From Brachypodium distachyon (Eukaryota > Streptophyta > Magnoliopsida > Poales > Poaceae), in NCBI RefSeq assembly GCF_000005505.3, contig NC_016131.3, positions 47,787,355 to 47,851,354 on the forward strand: 64,000 nucleotides of DNA, read 5' to 3'. The notes beneath the pieces were generated by a model that saw only the letters and a program-made list of their open reading frames with translations, was not told where the DNA came from and did not search any database. Each line of letters starts with the position of its first letter. Positions within the stretch are counted from its first letter, which is position 1. The translations under genes were made by a program, and so were the position numbers. Positions 11,821 through 24,007 of the stretch are shown here, piece by piece.

Positions 11821-12330
11821 CAAGGCGGAGTAATGAGGGCACGGTTCCCGAGATATCTGTCGGATGGCTGGGAAGATCAACCCACGATTTGGGTAGTTAC
11901 ACTCATCAAGACATGCACTCGATTGCCGCGCGGCATGCGGCGGAGAATCCCGCAATACCCGGCGCATATCTGTTCACTCGGGAACCAAGGTCACATTAGT
12001 GGTTAGCCGGCGCCACTGTCCGGCATGGCTGCAATTTCGTCTCAGAGAGTGCAACGGCAAGGATTGGAGCCTTATCTTCCCGTTGGCGGCTCTTGTCCCA
12101 ACAAATGGGAGTTTCCTATGGTTGGTCATAAAGAGAGAGATCTCGGCCGTAGGTTGGGGAGATGTCCTAACTCGGAAGCCTTGGGTTTATTGAGTCCTGG
12201 CTAGCGGGACCAGCAGTTGTCTCGGCATCTTTCTTGGCTGAAGACTGGATAGGCGATTGAAAGTTGGTTATGGGAAACTGTCGCAACCCGACATCTTTCC
12301 ATGATGGATCGCACCAGCTTTGGGGACTAG

Positions 12331-13136
12331 TGTCGGGGGAATGACCCCGGGTAGGGTCATGACAGCACAACACTAGCCGGGATGACAGAGGCAGCTCTAA
12401 GCCGAGATGCAGGAAGTCAGGTTGGCTTAGGATATCCTGCCTGCGTCTCCAGGTTTGGCTAACGCTAAGCCGACATACCTAGCTTATGTCGGCCCGGCAG
12501 TTCTATGTTGCTCAGCTCGTTGGATCAAGAAGAGTACAGGAGTCTCGGCAGGAGCCGAGATCCCTCAACGGTCTTATCCAGGCTACGCGGCTGGAGGAAA
12601 AGCAAGCTCATCGTCATCACGGGAAAGCGGTCAGCGCCTGCATCCGGACGTCAGAGGACCACGCACTGGAAGCACCGAAAGGAGATTCCCTGGCAAAGTT
12701 GGTAAGGTAAAGTAGTTTTGTTCCCCACCGCGCGAGCTGAGGGAACAAGGCCGCGTGCCGGCGGGCCCCCCGGATGACAACAGGCAATCCCGGCCCACAT
12801 GGCAGTGAGCCGGGAGGCGCCCATAAATAGGTCCTCACCCCTGGGTGAGAGAGGGGGGCTCCCTGAGAGATAGAGATTTTTCCCTGTTCTTCCTCTTCTT
12901 CTTCCCCAAGAATACAGCTCAAGGAGCGCCATTGTAAAGCTTCTCAATCTCAGTTAATACATTTAGGCAGGAGTAGGAGTCTTACCTCGACAAGAGGGCT
13001 CCGAACCTGGGTAAATCGGGGTGTTTTTGTGTTTTGTGCGTGTTCTTCTTCACGTCCTCCCTCCTCCGGATCCCCCATCGTCCATCGGCCGCAATTCAAG
13101 CCATCCCATGGCATCTGCCGTGACACCACCACGACA
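12331..13136 (+). repeat. E1 right LTR (806 bp)
   Basis: It begins TGTCGGGGGAATGACC directly after the polypurine-like tract TTTGGGGACTAG and ends CACGACA, followed by target duplication CCATC. Confidence 0.9.
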
Positions 13137-13537
13137 CCATCCCATCAATTTGCTGCGCCGCTTCCTGCCGCAGTTCGCATCTTTCGCCAATTTAGCCCCA
13201 GTCATAGTCAGATTCTAGGTCCGCCACTGTCTATATATTTTATAAAGTTGAAGCCCACTAAGTGCAGTTAATTTAGCAAGCTGCACATGCAGCCTATCCA
13301 CATCAGTATTTCATCTAATTTCTAATTTTCATCTAATTTCCTTTCTAATTTCCAAATTTATTCCATCTTATAAGTTGGCCCATCACGTCCAGCCCACCGC
13401 GTCCGTCCTATCATCCAGAGCAGCCAGCCCACTTCTCTCGTGTTTCCTCCCGACTTTTCTCCTGCCCGAAGTTCCTCCTTCCTGGCCCTGTTCATTCCCC
13501 TTCACCTTCCTCCGCCTCTCCGTTTTCCTCCTTCAGC
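13137..13537 (+). repeat. Host flank of E1 (original copy) and shared segment S
   Basis: 13137-13229 is the hAT right end. From about 13238 the sequence (TATAAAGTTGAAGCCCACTA, then GCTGCACATGCAGCCTATCC) matches, inverted, about 27200-27450. It looks like a promoter/5'-leader-like segment that exists in at least two places in the locus plus the E1-internal copy. No coding function is evident. Confidence 0.65.
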
Positions 13538-15464
13538 CAACCACCTTCCCTTCCCTGTCCCCAACCTTCAGTGCCCACGGGCAGCACATGTTGAGTTCAA
13601 CCCCACAAGCTGCCACGCTACACCCTCACCTGCCGCTCATGGGCGCCATGGACACCGGCGCATTGAAGCTGTCCACAAGGGCTCACGTCGTAAAAGTGCA
13701 CCGGCGACTCAGGCGTCCCAAGCATCATCTCCACACCGTGGTGGCCAGTGCTGCGCCCAGCGCACCGACACAGTCGCCCAGGCGCAGCTGCCCTTGCCGT
13801 GAGTATGGGAGGCACCGCCTTTTAGTTGGAGTTGAATATGTTGATGCGGAGGTCCTGCTGCACGCGGCCTGACCTGACCACTGTCTTTTAGAATCAAGGA
13901 GATGAATATCTGACTTGCGTGGTGAGCTTTTTCCTCTAATATCAGTTCTATGTTGATGCATATTTATTGTATAAGTGATTCGAGCTTATACATTTGCCTC
14001 ACACAATTTTCTCCTTCTCACTGTATCTTTCTCTGTGTGCTAAGGTGATTTGTCTTTTTACAAATTTTGTAATCTCAGGTTATGGTTCTGTGGTGACATG
14101 ACACCATCAGAAGGTTCTGGATTTTGCTTGAGAGACGTTGGGAATTGAGACAAAAGTATTTGGAATTTTTCATGATGATTGAGAATTGGAATCCCTCTAT
14201 TATTATTGGATCTCATGCAGATTGGGAATTGAGACTCTCTCCCTTTCTTAAGTAATTGGAATTTCACTCTCAAGTTACTGGAATTCTCATGCAGATTGTG
14301 GGATGGTTCATAATAGAACCACGTCAATTTCCGTGGTGGTATTTTATTGTGAGGTATGTTTCTTCATTAGTTCCCTAAAACCGTAAAGCTTTAATAGGCC
14401 TAGAATTCCCTTTGGTAGTTTGTCCAATTCACCACATAATCTGAGAACCTTGAAATTGACATTATATATTCGGTACACACATTTAAGTAGGGTCATATAT
14501 GGATGAGAAAAGCTGCAGCAGATAACAAGTTATTGCCCATTAATTTATTTGAATCTTATTACCTTGCTATATTTGTATGCGCTAACATGTATCATGGTGT
14601 TTTATTATTATTTTAATTCAGTTTTCAATAGCAAACCATTTGAACCATGTTAAGATTAATTAAAACTGCAGTTACATGTTATAAGGTAGGGGCTATAGTA
14701 ATTCATTTCTTTTCCTAGCAGCTATTTTGCTTCAGGTTCAGGTCAGTGTGAGCTGAAAGGATATTATGAACAGATTTACTTACCAGGTGATATACATCTG
14801 GCATGGCCACGGTGAAAGAATTTCTATCAGGTGATTGTTCATCAACATTGCAATTCTTTTCCTTGCAAAACAAATTTTGCAGTCTTTAGAGTGAAGAGAT
14901 GTTACTGCCTAAACTAACGAATCCTTCTAGGAAAGTTATTGATTGTCCTTGCTCGCTGTCAATTATAGCCATCTGATTTAAAGAGTGTCAGGTAGTGTTT
15001 GCCTATCTATTCTCACAGCTCTGGTACTTATGTTTAAAAATTGATGCTAATATATTTTTCTTCATGCTCATCATTTTAGCTGGTGAATTCTTCATTCACT
15101 ACCACATGAATAGCACGCTAGCAACAAAAGTTTAAATAAGAATGTTGCTGAGCCAGCATGCAGAGGACATGAATCTAAAAGTTTTTTCACCGAAGGAATC
15201 TAAAAGTTCCATACAACAAAGGTATGTTCTTACTATTTGGGAGTTGCAAAAATTTAGACAGAAGTCTCACGGTAAGAGAACTATGCAGTTATGTCCAATC
15301 ACTTCCATTTGATTTTTTGGTTTTCATGTTAGCATATGATGATCGATACATCTCCAAGTGCAATTCTATGGCTTTTGCAGCTTCATATATAGTTTTTTAT
15401 GTTTTGGATGCTGTGTTGTATTGCAATATGTGCTATTCACAAGTTCTTACTTCCATAAATATTA
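13538..15464. other. No confident gene; GC-rich exon-like start followed by AT-rich sequence
   Basis: 13538-13870 is GC-rich and open in one frame to a stop near 13870, but I recognise no domain. A GTGAGTATGG donor-like site lies at 13800, and CTTTTAG-type acceptors follow. From 13900 the composition is intron-like. It could be the body of a non-coding or decayed transcription unit linked to segment S. I cannot assign it. Confidence 0.3.
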
Positions 15465-15558
15465 TTCTCTCCGATCCATAATAAGTGTGGGTTGATTTAG
15501 TACAATTTTAGTACAACTTTGTACTAAATCAGCGAAACTTATTATGAATCGGTGGGAG
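15465..15558. mobile_element. Stowaway-type MITE
   Basis: TA (15463-15464 and 15559-15560) flanks a near-perfect 94-bp hairpin. Its arms are CTCCGATCCATAATAAGT and ACTTATTATGAATCGGTGGGAG, and the centre repeats TAGTACAA. Confidence 0.8.
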
Positions 15559-17396
15559 TATCTTTTAAAGTTTGTCACTAATTGGTTTCGCTAGCATATC
15601 AAAAGTTTTCTACTTTATAATATTCCACTGATTTGGACTTTTTTTATAAGGACACTGATTTGGACATTTAGTATAGACTGGAGCGTAGACAGGGAGCGGT
15701 GACATTAGTTCACATGTTGCCACAAATATCTTGAAGACTTATGTTATGTTGAATTAATGAGCCATTCATTATTTAGGCAAGAATTTTTTTGTTATTATAT
15801 CATCTAATTTTATTTATTTTCAATGGTGATCGAACAATGTACAACATGGTAATATATTTGAATTGAATAGACAGATTCTATATTGACACTTTTATAAAAG
15901 GCTATACTAAAATGTTTTGCCTAAGTTTTTGAAACCACTAATACTCCCAAATATCATCCATCATATAAGGTCTTTTGTATGCTTCCAGTTGTTCCTTTCC
16001 CCTTGATTACATGTTCTGTAGAGCAACTGATAATAAGCAATCATCTCGCAGGACGTGGACCGTGCGAATTGGGATTTATGAAGTTTTTAGCAGGCTAAAT
16101 TCCACATGATGTAGATGTATATTAGGTAAATCTTCTTTGCTTTCATTTTGCATCTGCAAAGGTTCAATACTGTACAATTGGTTCTGCATTCGCAAGGATA
16201 AAAATCGTTCAGATAAACTTCCAAATTCGGGTGCTTATTTTGTAAATCATCATCTGCTGATCCTTCTCTGATTCAGCTGTTGCAGCATCTTGATCTAAGA
16301 GAGGATGAAGTAAGGCTATTTGCATATATATGTGGACATTAGGTGGTGCTCACTGCTCTCAAGTCTCGATGGAAAAACAAACACAAGAGAGACACGGTGA
16401 TTTTTGGTGCAGCGTACAACCTGCTGCTTTTCCGTTTGGTTTCGCTATTCATTCTCAACTGAAACAAGCGCTCCGCGAGCTGCTCTCCTACCTGACCATG
16501 CCATCCCATGATCGAGAATAGGCTACGTGCGATCCTACATGCAAGGCACGGCACAACGATTGCCGGCTCTGGATCTAACAGAAAAACGGGAAAGATCAGC
16601 ACGTCCTAACAACCTGGATGACCGAATCAAACTGAGCTGGAAATAAAACAAAACAACTACTTATTTTGCTAACAATATACATTTCCTAATGTGTCAAGTC
16701 CAGTAAAAAGTCCATCATCTGCGTTGAAAACAGCTCTGAACATGTTTTTTTTCCCACTTAGGACCATATCTAAAGTTTCTGCAGCAACGTGCGGGGAATC
16801 AACTAGCTAGTTTATACTATTTCCAATGAATTTCGCCTAACCATTGCTAACGTGTAGGCATAACCAGACACTCAAGTTCATATCTAGAAGGAACTTTGAT
16901 CCATGATGGAACTCTAGTATATATGAGTAGGAGGAAATTGATAAAAGCATAAACTTTTCAGATGACATGGATTCCGTGATCGAGTTGGCAGCATAACTCT
17001 AATGGCAGTATTCTCCTCAATCTTTATATCATATCATTACTTACTAAACGGTGATGTCTGACAGTTCGCCTTATGGTGCGACGAACCAAACACACAGGTG
17101 CTATGTATGCATGCAGAAAAGAAAAATAATGATGTCCACATTGAGATTCACATCTATTTAACATTTCAAGTACTTATCGAATTTGTGATCCGTTTTCATT
17201 GAATTTATTGCGACATGAGTTTCAAAACTACATACAATTTGTTTATGTTTTGACGATTTTTTTTTTGCTTACAACAGTTACCGTCTTGTAAAATGTGGGT
17301 TACCAACTCACTAATAAATTAAAAGGTAACCAGGCGGTAACTCGCTCTCGCTCAACACCATGATAACTTGAGAACTATGGGGTGATAACTTCAAAG
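15559..17396. other. AT-rich intergenic sequence, nothing recognised
   Basis: Short open frames occur (for example 16330-16521), but none shows a domain, splice support or codon bias. Repeated GGTAAC motifs lie near 17278-17350, next to the solo LTR insertion site. Confidence 0.4.
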
Positions 17397-17401
17397 GTAA
17401 T

Positions 17402-20400
17402 TGTAACATCCCAAATTTTTCAAAACTCTCCATGTGCATTGCATTTCATATGCATCATGTCACCCTTGCATTTAATCACATTTGAAAACCCAAAAAATTA
17501 ACCCAGAAAACCCTTTACAAAAGTGCTTTTATTTGAATTTGGGCTTTGTTCTTGCTTTGGAGTATTTGCATTTAAACCCATGAGGGTTTTGGTATAAAAA
17601 GGGATTTAATGCACATATATAACTATCCCATAAATTGGCTTTTGAAATCACTTTGAAAAATAAATTATTTTGTTAGCCTAAAAGGCCCTAAAAGCCATTT
17701 TATAGGCAAATGTATTTTTAAATATTTTATTTTGATGGAATTATTATCCCAAAAGTTAGATCATATGAAAATATGATTTTACAAATTTTGTTGCATTTTA
17801 TTTGGAGTGATTTGGAGCTTTGAATCAATTTTGAGGTTCAAAAACAGAAAATAGAAAAAAGAAAAAGGAAAGAAGAAAAAAAAAAGAAAACCAAGGCCGG
17901 CCAGGCCTAATGGGCCGAACCGAGCCAGCCCAGCCGCGCGCCCATGCCGCTGACAGGTGGGACCCACCTGTCAGGGTCTTCTTCCCCAACTGCCCAGCCC
18001 GAAGAATCCGGCCACGACTCGCGTCCGAACCGCGCACGTCTCCACTCGTTTTCTCCGCGCACAAGACCCCATCTTCGAAATCGAGCGCGTCACATCGGAG
18101 CCCACGACCCCCTCTCTCTTTTCCCCAAACTCCCTCGCCAGATTTCGCTCTCACCTCGCCGAAATTGCTCGCTGGAGTTTGTCTCTGCCGCCGCCGATTT
18201 CGCGGCCGCCGCCGCGCCCGAGCCGCCTGAGCACCCCAAGCGAAGCCCGAAGCCGGCGCCGGAACCGCCTCCCCAAGTAGCGTCCCCCCCGCCCGTCCCC
18301 GCACCGAACCGCCGCCCGAAGACCCCACGCCGGCGTCGCCAGCCACCGCCGCCGTCTTCTCCTCCAACGCCGGCAGCCGCGCCGCCCGGTGAGCCCCTCC
18401 CCCTATTCTCCACCGTTGGATGTCAATCCAAAGGCCACAGTGAAACCCTAATTCCGAACCGGTACCGTCCAATGAAATCTTGACACGTGGCAAAGCAAAT
18501 TTAATCTTTTTCTTTCGGCCGAATTAAACTGTAATTTTGCAGAAAAGCCCCCGATTATTCAAACCATCATAACTTTTAAACCGTTTGTCCAAAAATTATG
18601 ATCCACACCTTTCTGGAATCCTCACAACATGTAGAATCTTTTGGAACAGTCCAATTTCAATTTTGAGCAACTTTGTCAGAAGCAAATTACAGAATGCTTG
18701 AATATGGTTTAAATATCAAATGAATTATTTCAAAATAGTTTTGAGCATGTTAGTTTGCTGTAAAATTATTTAAGTATGCTCTCTGTCCATTAGGACCAGA
18801 GGAGAAATTATTTTGTAAATGAGGTGGCCACACAAATTTAATCTTGTTCTATGCTTTACAAATATCATATAAGCTTTTAATTAAAGTCCATCTTTGTTTC
18901 ATGCATAATAATTACCTCTTTGTTATAGTGTAATTTGTCCAAATCTTTTGTGAGGCTTTTCAAAGCAGAAACTAAATTTGTTACATTTAGAAGTAACCTA
19001 TGTGTGCATCGTCATGGCATATGCATTATAGTATGTTTTTGTATTGAATGTTGTGTTTATTGTGTGTATGCTTTCTTTTATTTTAGATTATGTGGATTGT
19101 GAACCTTGTTGTTGCGAAGAGTGCGAGAACTACCACAACCTTGGACAAGGCAAGTTCACTTTGATCATCTCCTAAATATTTTACTATGCACTAGTAGTTT
19201 TATTAGATGCATTAGGAATATTACTCGTACCTCTATGCTAGCTATAAATCTCAGGTAGTATAGTTTACTCTTGCCATTACCTTGCTACCAAATTGCCATC
19301 GATTGTAGTTGAATGCTAGCCTATGATAGTATCGTGGGGGAAATTACTACATTATGATATTGTTATGCCTTTGGCGATATGAAATGTTTTGTTAGATTAA
19401 GGCAAAACAATTAACTAAATGAACCGTCCTGGGTGGACTGCTTTGAGGATTTTGAGGTTATGCGACGTCAGGTCCATTTCTATGGATCCATTTCTATGAG
19501 TCGTCTCTCCATGTCTATGGGAGCGTCTGCATTGCAAATGTGGAATGCCACCTGGGGTAACTGAAACTGGACTAGTTTCCTATTTAGCAGCTTCCAGTAC
19601 AACCACAATGCTATATGGGCTCTGGCGAGAGACAAGAGTAAGTTGTATGAACCTAGACCCGAGAAATTGTACTGAGCAAGAATGTGTAGGGGGAGCGTGA
19701 TTCTCTTGTGGTTTAGGCAATTACCTCTGAAAATCTCGTAATCGATGCCGTTGCTACTCTACCTTGAGGACAGCAAGGGATTAACTCGTCGGTTTCTTGT
19801 GGGGAATGTGTACAAACTCTCGAGAGCGTCAAAACTAAGTACTTAGCCGTGTCCCCGGCAATGGACAATTTGAGCAACTAGATGTGGAGCTGTAAGGAAA
19901 GTCTCACTCATTCTAATTTCCAAATAAAATGAATGGTTTGAACTTAGGTTTAGGAGCATTGATGTGTCTACTCAATGTCCTTAGTTTAATAGGAGCATGG
20001 GTGTGTCTATCCCATGTCCAATAGTGATAAAATTCTATTTGATTAAAAGATAGGATTAAACAACTAAGCTTTTATGCAAATAGCCTTAAACCCCACTTTG
20101 CCACATTATGCATATACTTGGTAGGTTTTGATATAACTCCTAGTAAATCTTGCCAATACATTCAATGTATTGACCCTAGTGGCTGCATCGTTTAATGATG
20201 CAGGAAGCTCCGACGACGAGTAAGATGTACATTCCGCTTGTTTGGGTTACGGGCCTATATTCCAACACGCTCTCACCGTGGTGTTGATGTAGCCCTTGTA
20301 TCTTTCGCTTTCCGGTGCTAAACAATTGTTTTATTTCCAGCTAACCCGTGGGGTTATGCGAGTTGTAAGTACTTTTAAATTCTAGATGATGCGTTGTAAT

Positions 20401-20516
20401 ATTGAGACCTTTGTTTTATGATATTTCATCTTGAAAACTGTGTGTGCTAGTTAGTCGATCCAGGGACTAGCTCTAAAGCACAGAGATCGAACCCGTGTAC
20501 GGGGGTGGTCGCTTCA
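17402..20516 (+). mobile_element. 3.1-kb solo LTR of a large LTR retrotransposon
   Basis: The segment starts TGTAACATCCCAAATTTTTC and ends GTACGGGGGTGGTCGCTTCA (TG...CA). Identical 5-bp duplications GTAAT flank it (17397-17401 and 20517-20521). It has no internal LTR pair, primer-binding site or gag/pol. A GC-rich block at 17890-18420 contains the inverted repeat CTGACAGGTGGG/CCCACCTGTCAG and looks like a promoter/leader. The long LTR starting TGTAACA suggests a Gypsy or LARD-type family. Orientation was chosen from the TG start and is not proved. Confidence 0.7.
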
Positions 20517-20521
20517 GTAAT

Positions 20522-22100
20522 GTTGTATGCATATATGTTCACAAATCTCCCAATTCCATGTTATGCAGCCGATTTTTTTTATATCCCCAATTTCAAGTGT
20601 CGTATCAATAAATAAAATCCCATATTAATTGGCACCAATTGATGAAACATTTCGACCCGATAAATCCCCCTGAGTAATTAAACTACCACATTGATTGCCA
20701 TTGATTTCTTTATGTTGCATGTTGAAAAGATTGCGCTAATGACCATGCACTACCGAGAAAATTGCTCAGGAATTGACTGTGAGTAATTAAACTCACCTAT
20801 TAATTGCCATTGATTTCTTCCATTACATGTTAAAAGTATGACAAGAAAATTGCTCAGGAATTGATTTTGAGTAATTAAATTGTTGTATTGAATTCCATTG
20901 ATTTTGTTCCATTAAAAAGATTGGGTCGAAGGCAAGAAAATTGCGATGGTTTCGGCAAACCGAACATTAGAAGTTATTACACGTGATTTAATTATAAACT
21001 GGACATGCATTTTACGGTGCTCAACGTGTTTCCCTCTACTCTTATCTATCCTCGTTCACAACATTGTCACTGACAAGAGCAATACAGGATGCGAAGGGAA
21101 ACTTGGGAGGCGACTGGGGTCGTTGATGAACTCCGAAGAGGTGTAGTGCACAGAGGAACGATCCAACGACCAGGACAAATACTTTGGAAGTTTTGACTGT
21201 GCTTCATCTTATTAGGGACAATAGTGTTGGCGGCAACTTAAGGTCGTCAAAGTTTCACACATTGCAGCATGTATGATGGGCCCCAGATTTTCAATTGTGA
21301 GTATTGGGAATGTTGGAGGGGTGATTAATCCATGCTGACACAAGTAGACATTAGTAGTCTGATGCTTGCTGCATCTCTACAAGCGATCACCGCTGATGAG
21401 GTGGTTCACCAGTTGCTTCACAAAGTCATGCTTCCAAACTATCTTGCGACAAGTGTCTTGGAAGCTAAGATGCGTATAACAATATACTGAAGCGCTGACT
21501 CCTCTGAGTGGTACTTTGTGGATCCAAAGGAAAAATGAAATGGTTACGCTTGGGCAATGGACTTGCTAGCTAGGACAAGGACAAGGCATGATGACAACCT
21601 CTGACAGATGGAACCCTGATGAGAAGGACATATAGCATACCTATACCACATGTGGCACCTCGGGATGCCGCATTGCACCAATAGAGCATATATGGAGTTA
21701 GCCTATCAGAAGCGTGCAGCCCAAAACTTTGCATCATAGTCAGCGATACAATGCATACGGGACAGGACACATGTCTAGACGACTCTGCCCACATGTCGGC
21801 CTTACCATGCTAGTGGATCTCCGGGAAGGAACTCGAGCACAACATCACTAATGGAAGGGCAGCGTAGCGGCGGTGCCAGTACAAAGGGGTAACGGATGGG
21901 AATCTATAGAAGATTTCCCTACTTTCTATAATACACCATAGTAACTAGGTAGCTATGCTAAGGACATTTTCATAAAAATGTGAGAAAACCCTACCGCCCA
22001 TGGTAAGTTTCCCGCCCAAAAAAAACCCTTCACATCAAATGCACGTGGTACCCAGGTGGCCGCATAAACTTGGTTAAAGAGCTAATTCCAGGTAATTTAA
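20522..22100. other. Intergenic sequence with degenerate repeats and decayed open frames
   Basis: 20522-20960 holds a degenerate tandem repeat (separate entry). 21340-21760 contains coding-like but stop-interrupted stretches that I could not match to a family. No intact gene is visible. Confidence 0.35.
20671..20935 (+). repeat. Degenerate tandem repeat, about 90-110 bp, three units
   Basis: The block TGAGTAATTAAA...TTGCCATTGATTTC...CATGTTAAAA recurs at about 20671, 20780 and 20867, with GCAAGAAAATTGC-like spacers. Divergence is high. Confidence 0.6.
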
Positions 22101-22560
22101 TTACCTCGGATATGATGCATATAAATGACAAGTTATAAACATGTTAGCTACATTTTGCAAGTACATGCACTAAATTGCGCACTAGTTTAGGTAAATATAC
22201 CGATGGTTTTCTCTTTAAAAGAAAAATTGAAAACAAGCTGCCACGTTCATCCGGGTTAAAATTATCTCTTTCATTGGTTATATGGTCGTTCTAACTATAA
22301 TTTCTGATATTTAAAGTTCCAAATAAACTATTTACGGCTCCTGGCCCATGTACCGATCCTAATCCTTCCCGTGCAACAGATTGCGATCATTGAACGAATT
22401 AAGCAAGTTCTTAAGAAATTGAGGCGACAATCAGAGATTAAGACAAGGTAGATCAGTACTAGAGATAGATAGAAACAAGAGGAGCTAAGACAGACAACCG
22501 GCTCTGGACAGTTCAACTAGTTAGGAAGGTAATCTCCCTGCTAGTATGTGTAAATGTTAC

Positions 22561-23934
22561 TATAGCAGAAGGTATCTCATCATGGCCAGATTTAAGACAA
22601 TCATGTTCAGTATTAGTGTAAAGGAAGAACCTGGGCAGCACGGCCATCTCAGGATCATGCCATTTATGTTCACTTTAAACAAAACAACTCCTGGGGACTG
22701 AATAATGTTGCTGATGTTCAAAATAAATAGATTGTTGATACACCCGTTGTCAACCAAACCAACTATTCAAACTCAATACATAATGTGGTGACAAAATTGG
22801 AGGACACGTTAACTGCTACAACTCATGCACTGGCCTCCAATTTTGTCATCACGATGAAAAGTACTCGGCCCATCAAAATATACAAGACCAATACAGATTT
22901 TTGTGTCAAATTTTGACCAACTATTTATACATAGAGCATATTTAAATAAAATATGTATATCATTTTTGCATCACGATAACCTCCTCCTACTAGCTAGTCT
23001 AATAGTTGGTCCAAATTTGACATACAATTCTTTGTTATAGCAGAAGCTATCTCATCATGGCCAGATTGAAGACAATCATGTTCAGTATCAGTGTAAAGGA
23101 AGAACCTGGGGAGCACGGCCATCTCAGGATCATGCCATTTTATGTTCACTTTAAGCAAAACAACTCCTGGGGACTGAATAATGTTGCTGATGTTCAAAAT
23201 GAATAGATTGTTGATACACCCATTGTCAACCAAACCAACTATTCAAACTCAATACATAATGTGGTGACAAAATTGGAGGACGCGTTAACTGTATGCTACA
23301 ACTCATGCACTGGCCTCCAATTTTGTCATCACGATGAAAAGTACTCCGCCCGTCCAAACATACAAGACCAATACAGATTTTCGTGTCAAATTTTGACCAA
23401 CTATTTATACATATAGCATATTTGAATAAAATGTGTATAACATTTTTGCATCACAATAACCTCCTACTACTACCTAGTCTAATAGTTGGTCCAAATTTGA
23501 CATAAAATTCTTTGTTAGTATAGCAGAAGCTATCTCATAATGGCCAGATTTAAGACAATCATGTTCAGTATATCAGCGTAAAGGAAGTGATGCATGGATT
23601 ACCTGGGGAGCACGGCCATCTCAGGATTATGCCATTTTATGTTCAGTTTACGCAAAACAACTTCTGACGACTGAATGTTGCTGATGTTCAAAATAAATAG
23701 ATTGTTGATACACCCATTGTCAACCAAACCAACTCTTTAAACTCGATATAAAGTGGTGATAAAATTGGAGGACACGTTAACTGCTACGAGCCTACGACCC
23801 ATGCCCTAACCTCCAACTTTGTCATCACGATTAAAAGTACTCCGTCCGTCCAAATATATAAGACCAATACAGATTTTTTTCTCAAATTTTGACCGACCAA
23901 TATAGATAGTCAAAATTCGACATAAAATTCTTTG
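22561..23934 (+). repeat. Three-unit tandem array, period about 475-483 bp
   Basis: Units start at TATAGCAGAAG (22561, 23036, 23519). Each carries ACAATCATGTTCAGTAT, CACGGCCATCTCAGGA, TGATACACCC and a partial Stowaway end (GTACTC...CAAGACCAATACAGATTTT). Unit 3 lacks about 70 bp. Each junction falls inside the MITE (after AATTCTTTG), so the array grew by duplication of MITE plus flank. Confidence 0.85.
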
Positions 23935-23961
23935 CCAGACTTATATATTTGGAACGGAGAG
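23840..23961. mobile_element. Stowaway-type MITE (complete copy closing the tandem array)
   Basis: TA flanks CTCCGTCCGTCCAAATATAT on the left and ATATATTTGGAACGGAGAG on the right. Units 1 and 2 of the array hold the left part only. Confidence 0.75.
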
Positions 23962-24007
23962 TACCTTGCCTTCTAACAATAACCCTAGGCTTCTTGAATT
24001 TTCCTTT

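Larger units (their letters stand above)
4478..13136 (+). mobile_element. Gypsy (Tat-type) LTR retrotransposon E1, rearranged
   Basis: The LTRs begin TGTCGGGGGAATGACC and end CACCACCACGACA. The target duplication CCATC lies at 4473-4477 and 13137-13141. The internal part keeps a gag fragment, an integrase and a long antisense gene. It lacks primer-binding site, most of gag, protease, RT and RNase H. Between the left LTR and the internal part sits a 401-bp copy of the host sequence that also follows the right LTR. Lineage is assigned from similarity to E2, which carries the second RNase H typical of Tat elements, and from the antisense gene. Confidence 0.85.
4275..13229. mobile_element. Non-autonomous hAT element, split by Gypsy element E1
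   Basis: The left end is CAGGGGCGGACCTGCA at 4275. The right end (13213-13229) reads, inverted, CAGTGGCGGACCTAGA. Flanking 8-mers are TCTATAAA (4267-4274) and TCTATATA (13230-13237), one mismatch, as expected for an hAT 8-bp target duplication. Removing E1 leaves an element of about 290 bp with no coding capacity. A second copy of its right end lies at 5270-5362 because of the E1 rearrangement. Confidence 0.7.

Noticed and set aside
17944..18483. Long overlapping open frames on both strands of the GC-rich block
   Set aside because: All frames are Pro/Arg/Ala-rich, typical of GC-rich non-coding DNA, and the block lies inside the solo LTR.
21340..21760. Possible transposase or host gene remnant
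   Set aside because: Short coding-like runs with stops on both strands; no motif strong enough to name a family.
22561..23934. CRISPR-like or satellite centromeric array
   Set aside because: Three 480-bp units with a MITE in each are a local duplication, not a spacer array or high-copy satellite.
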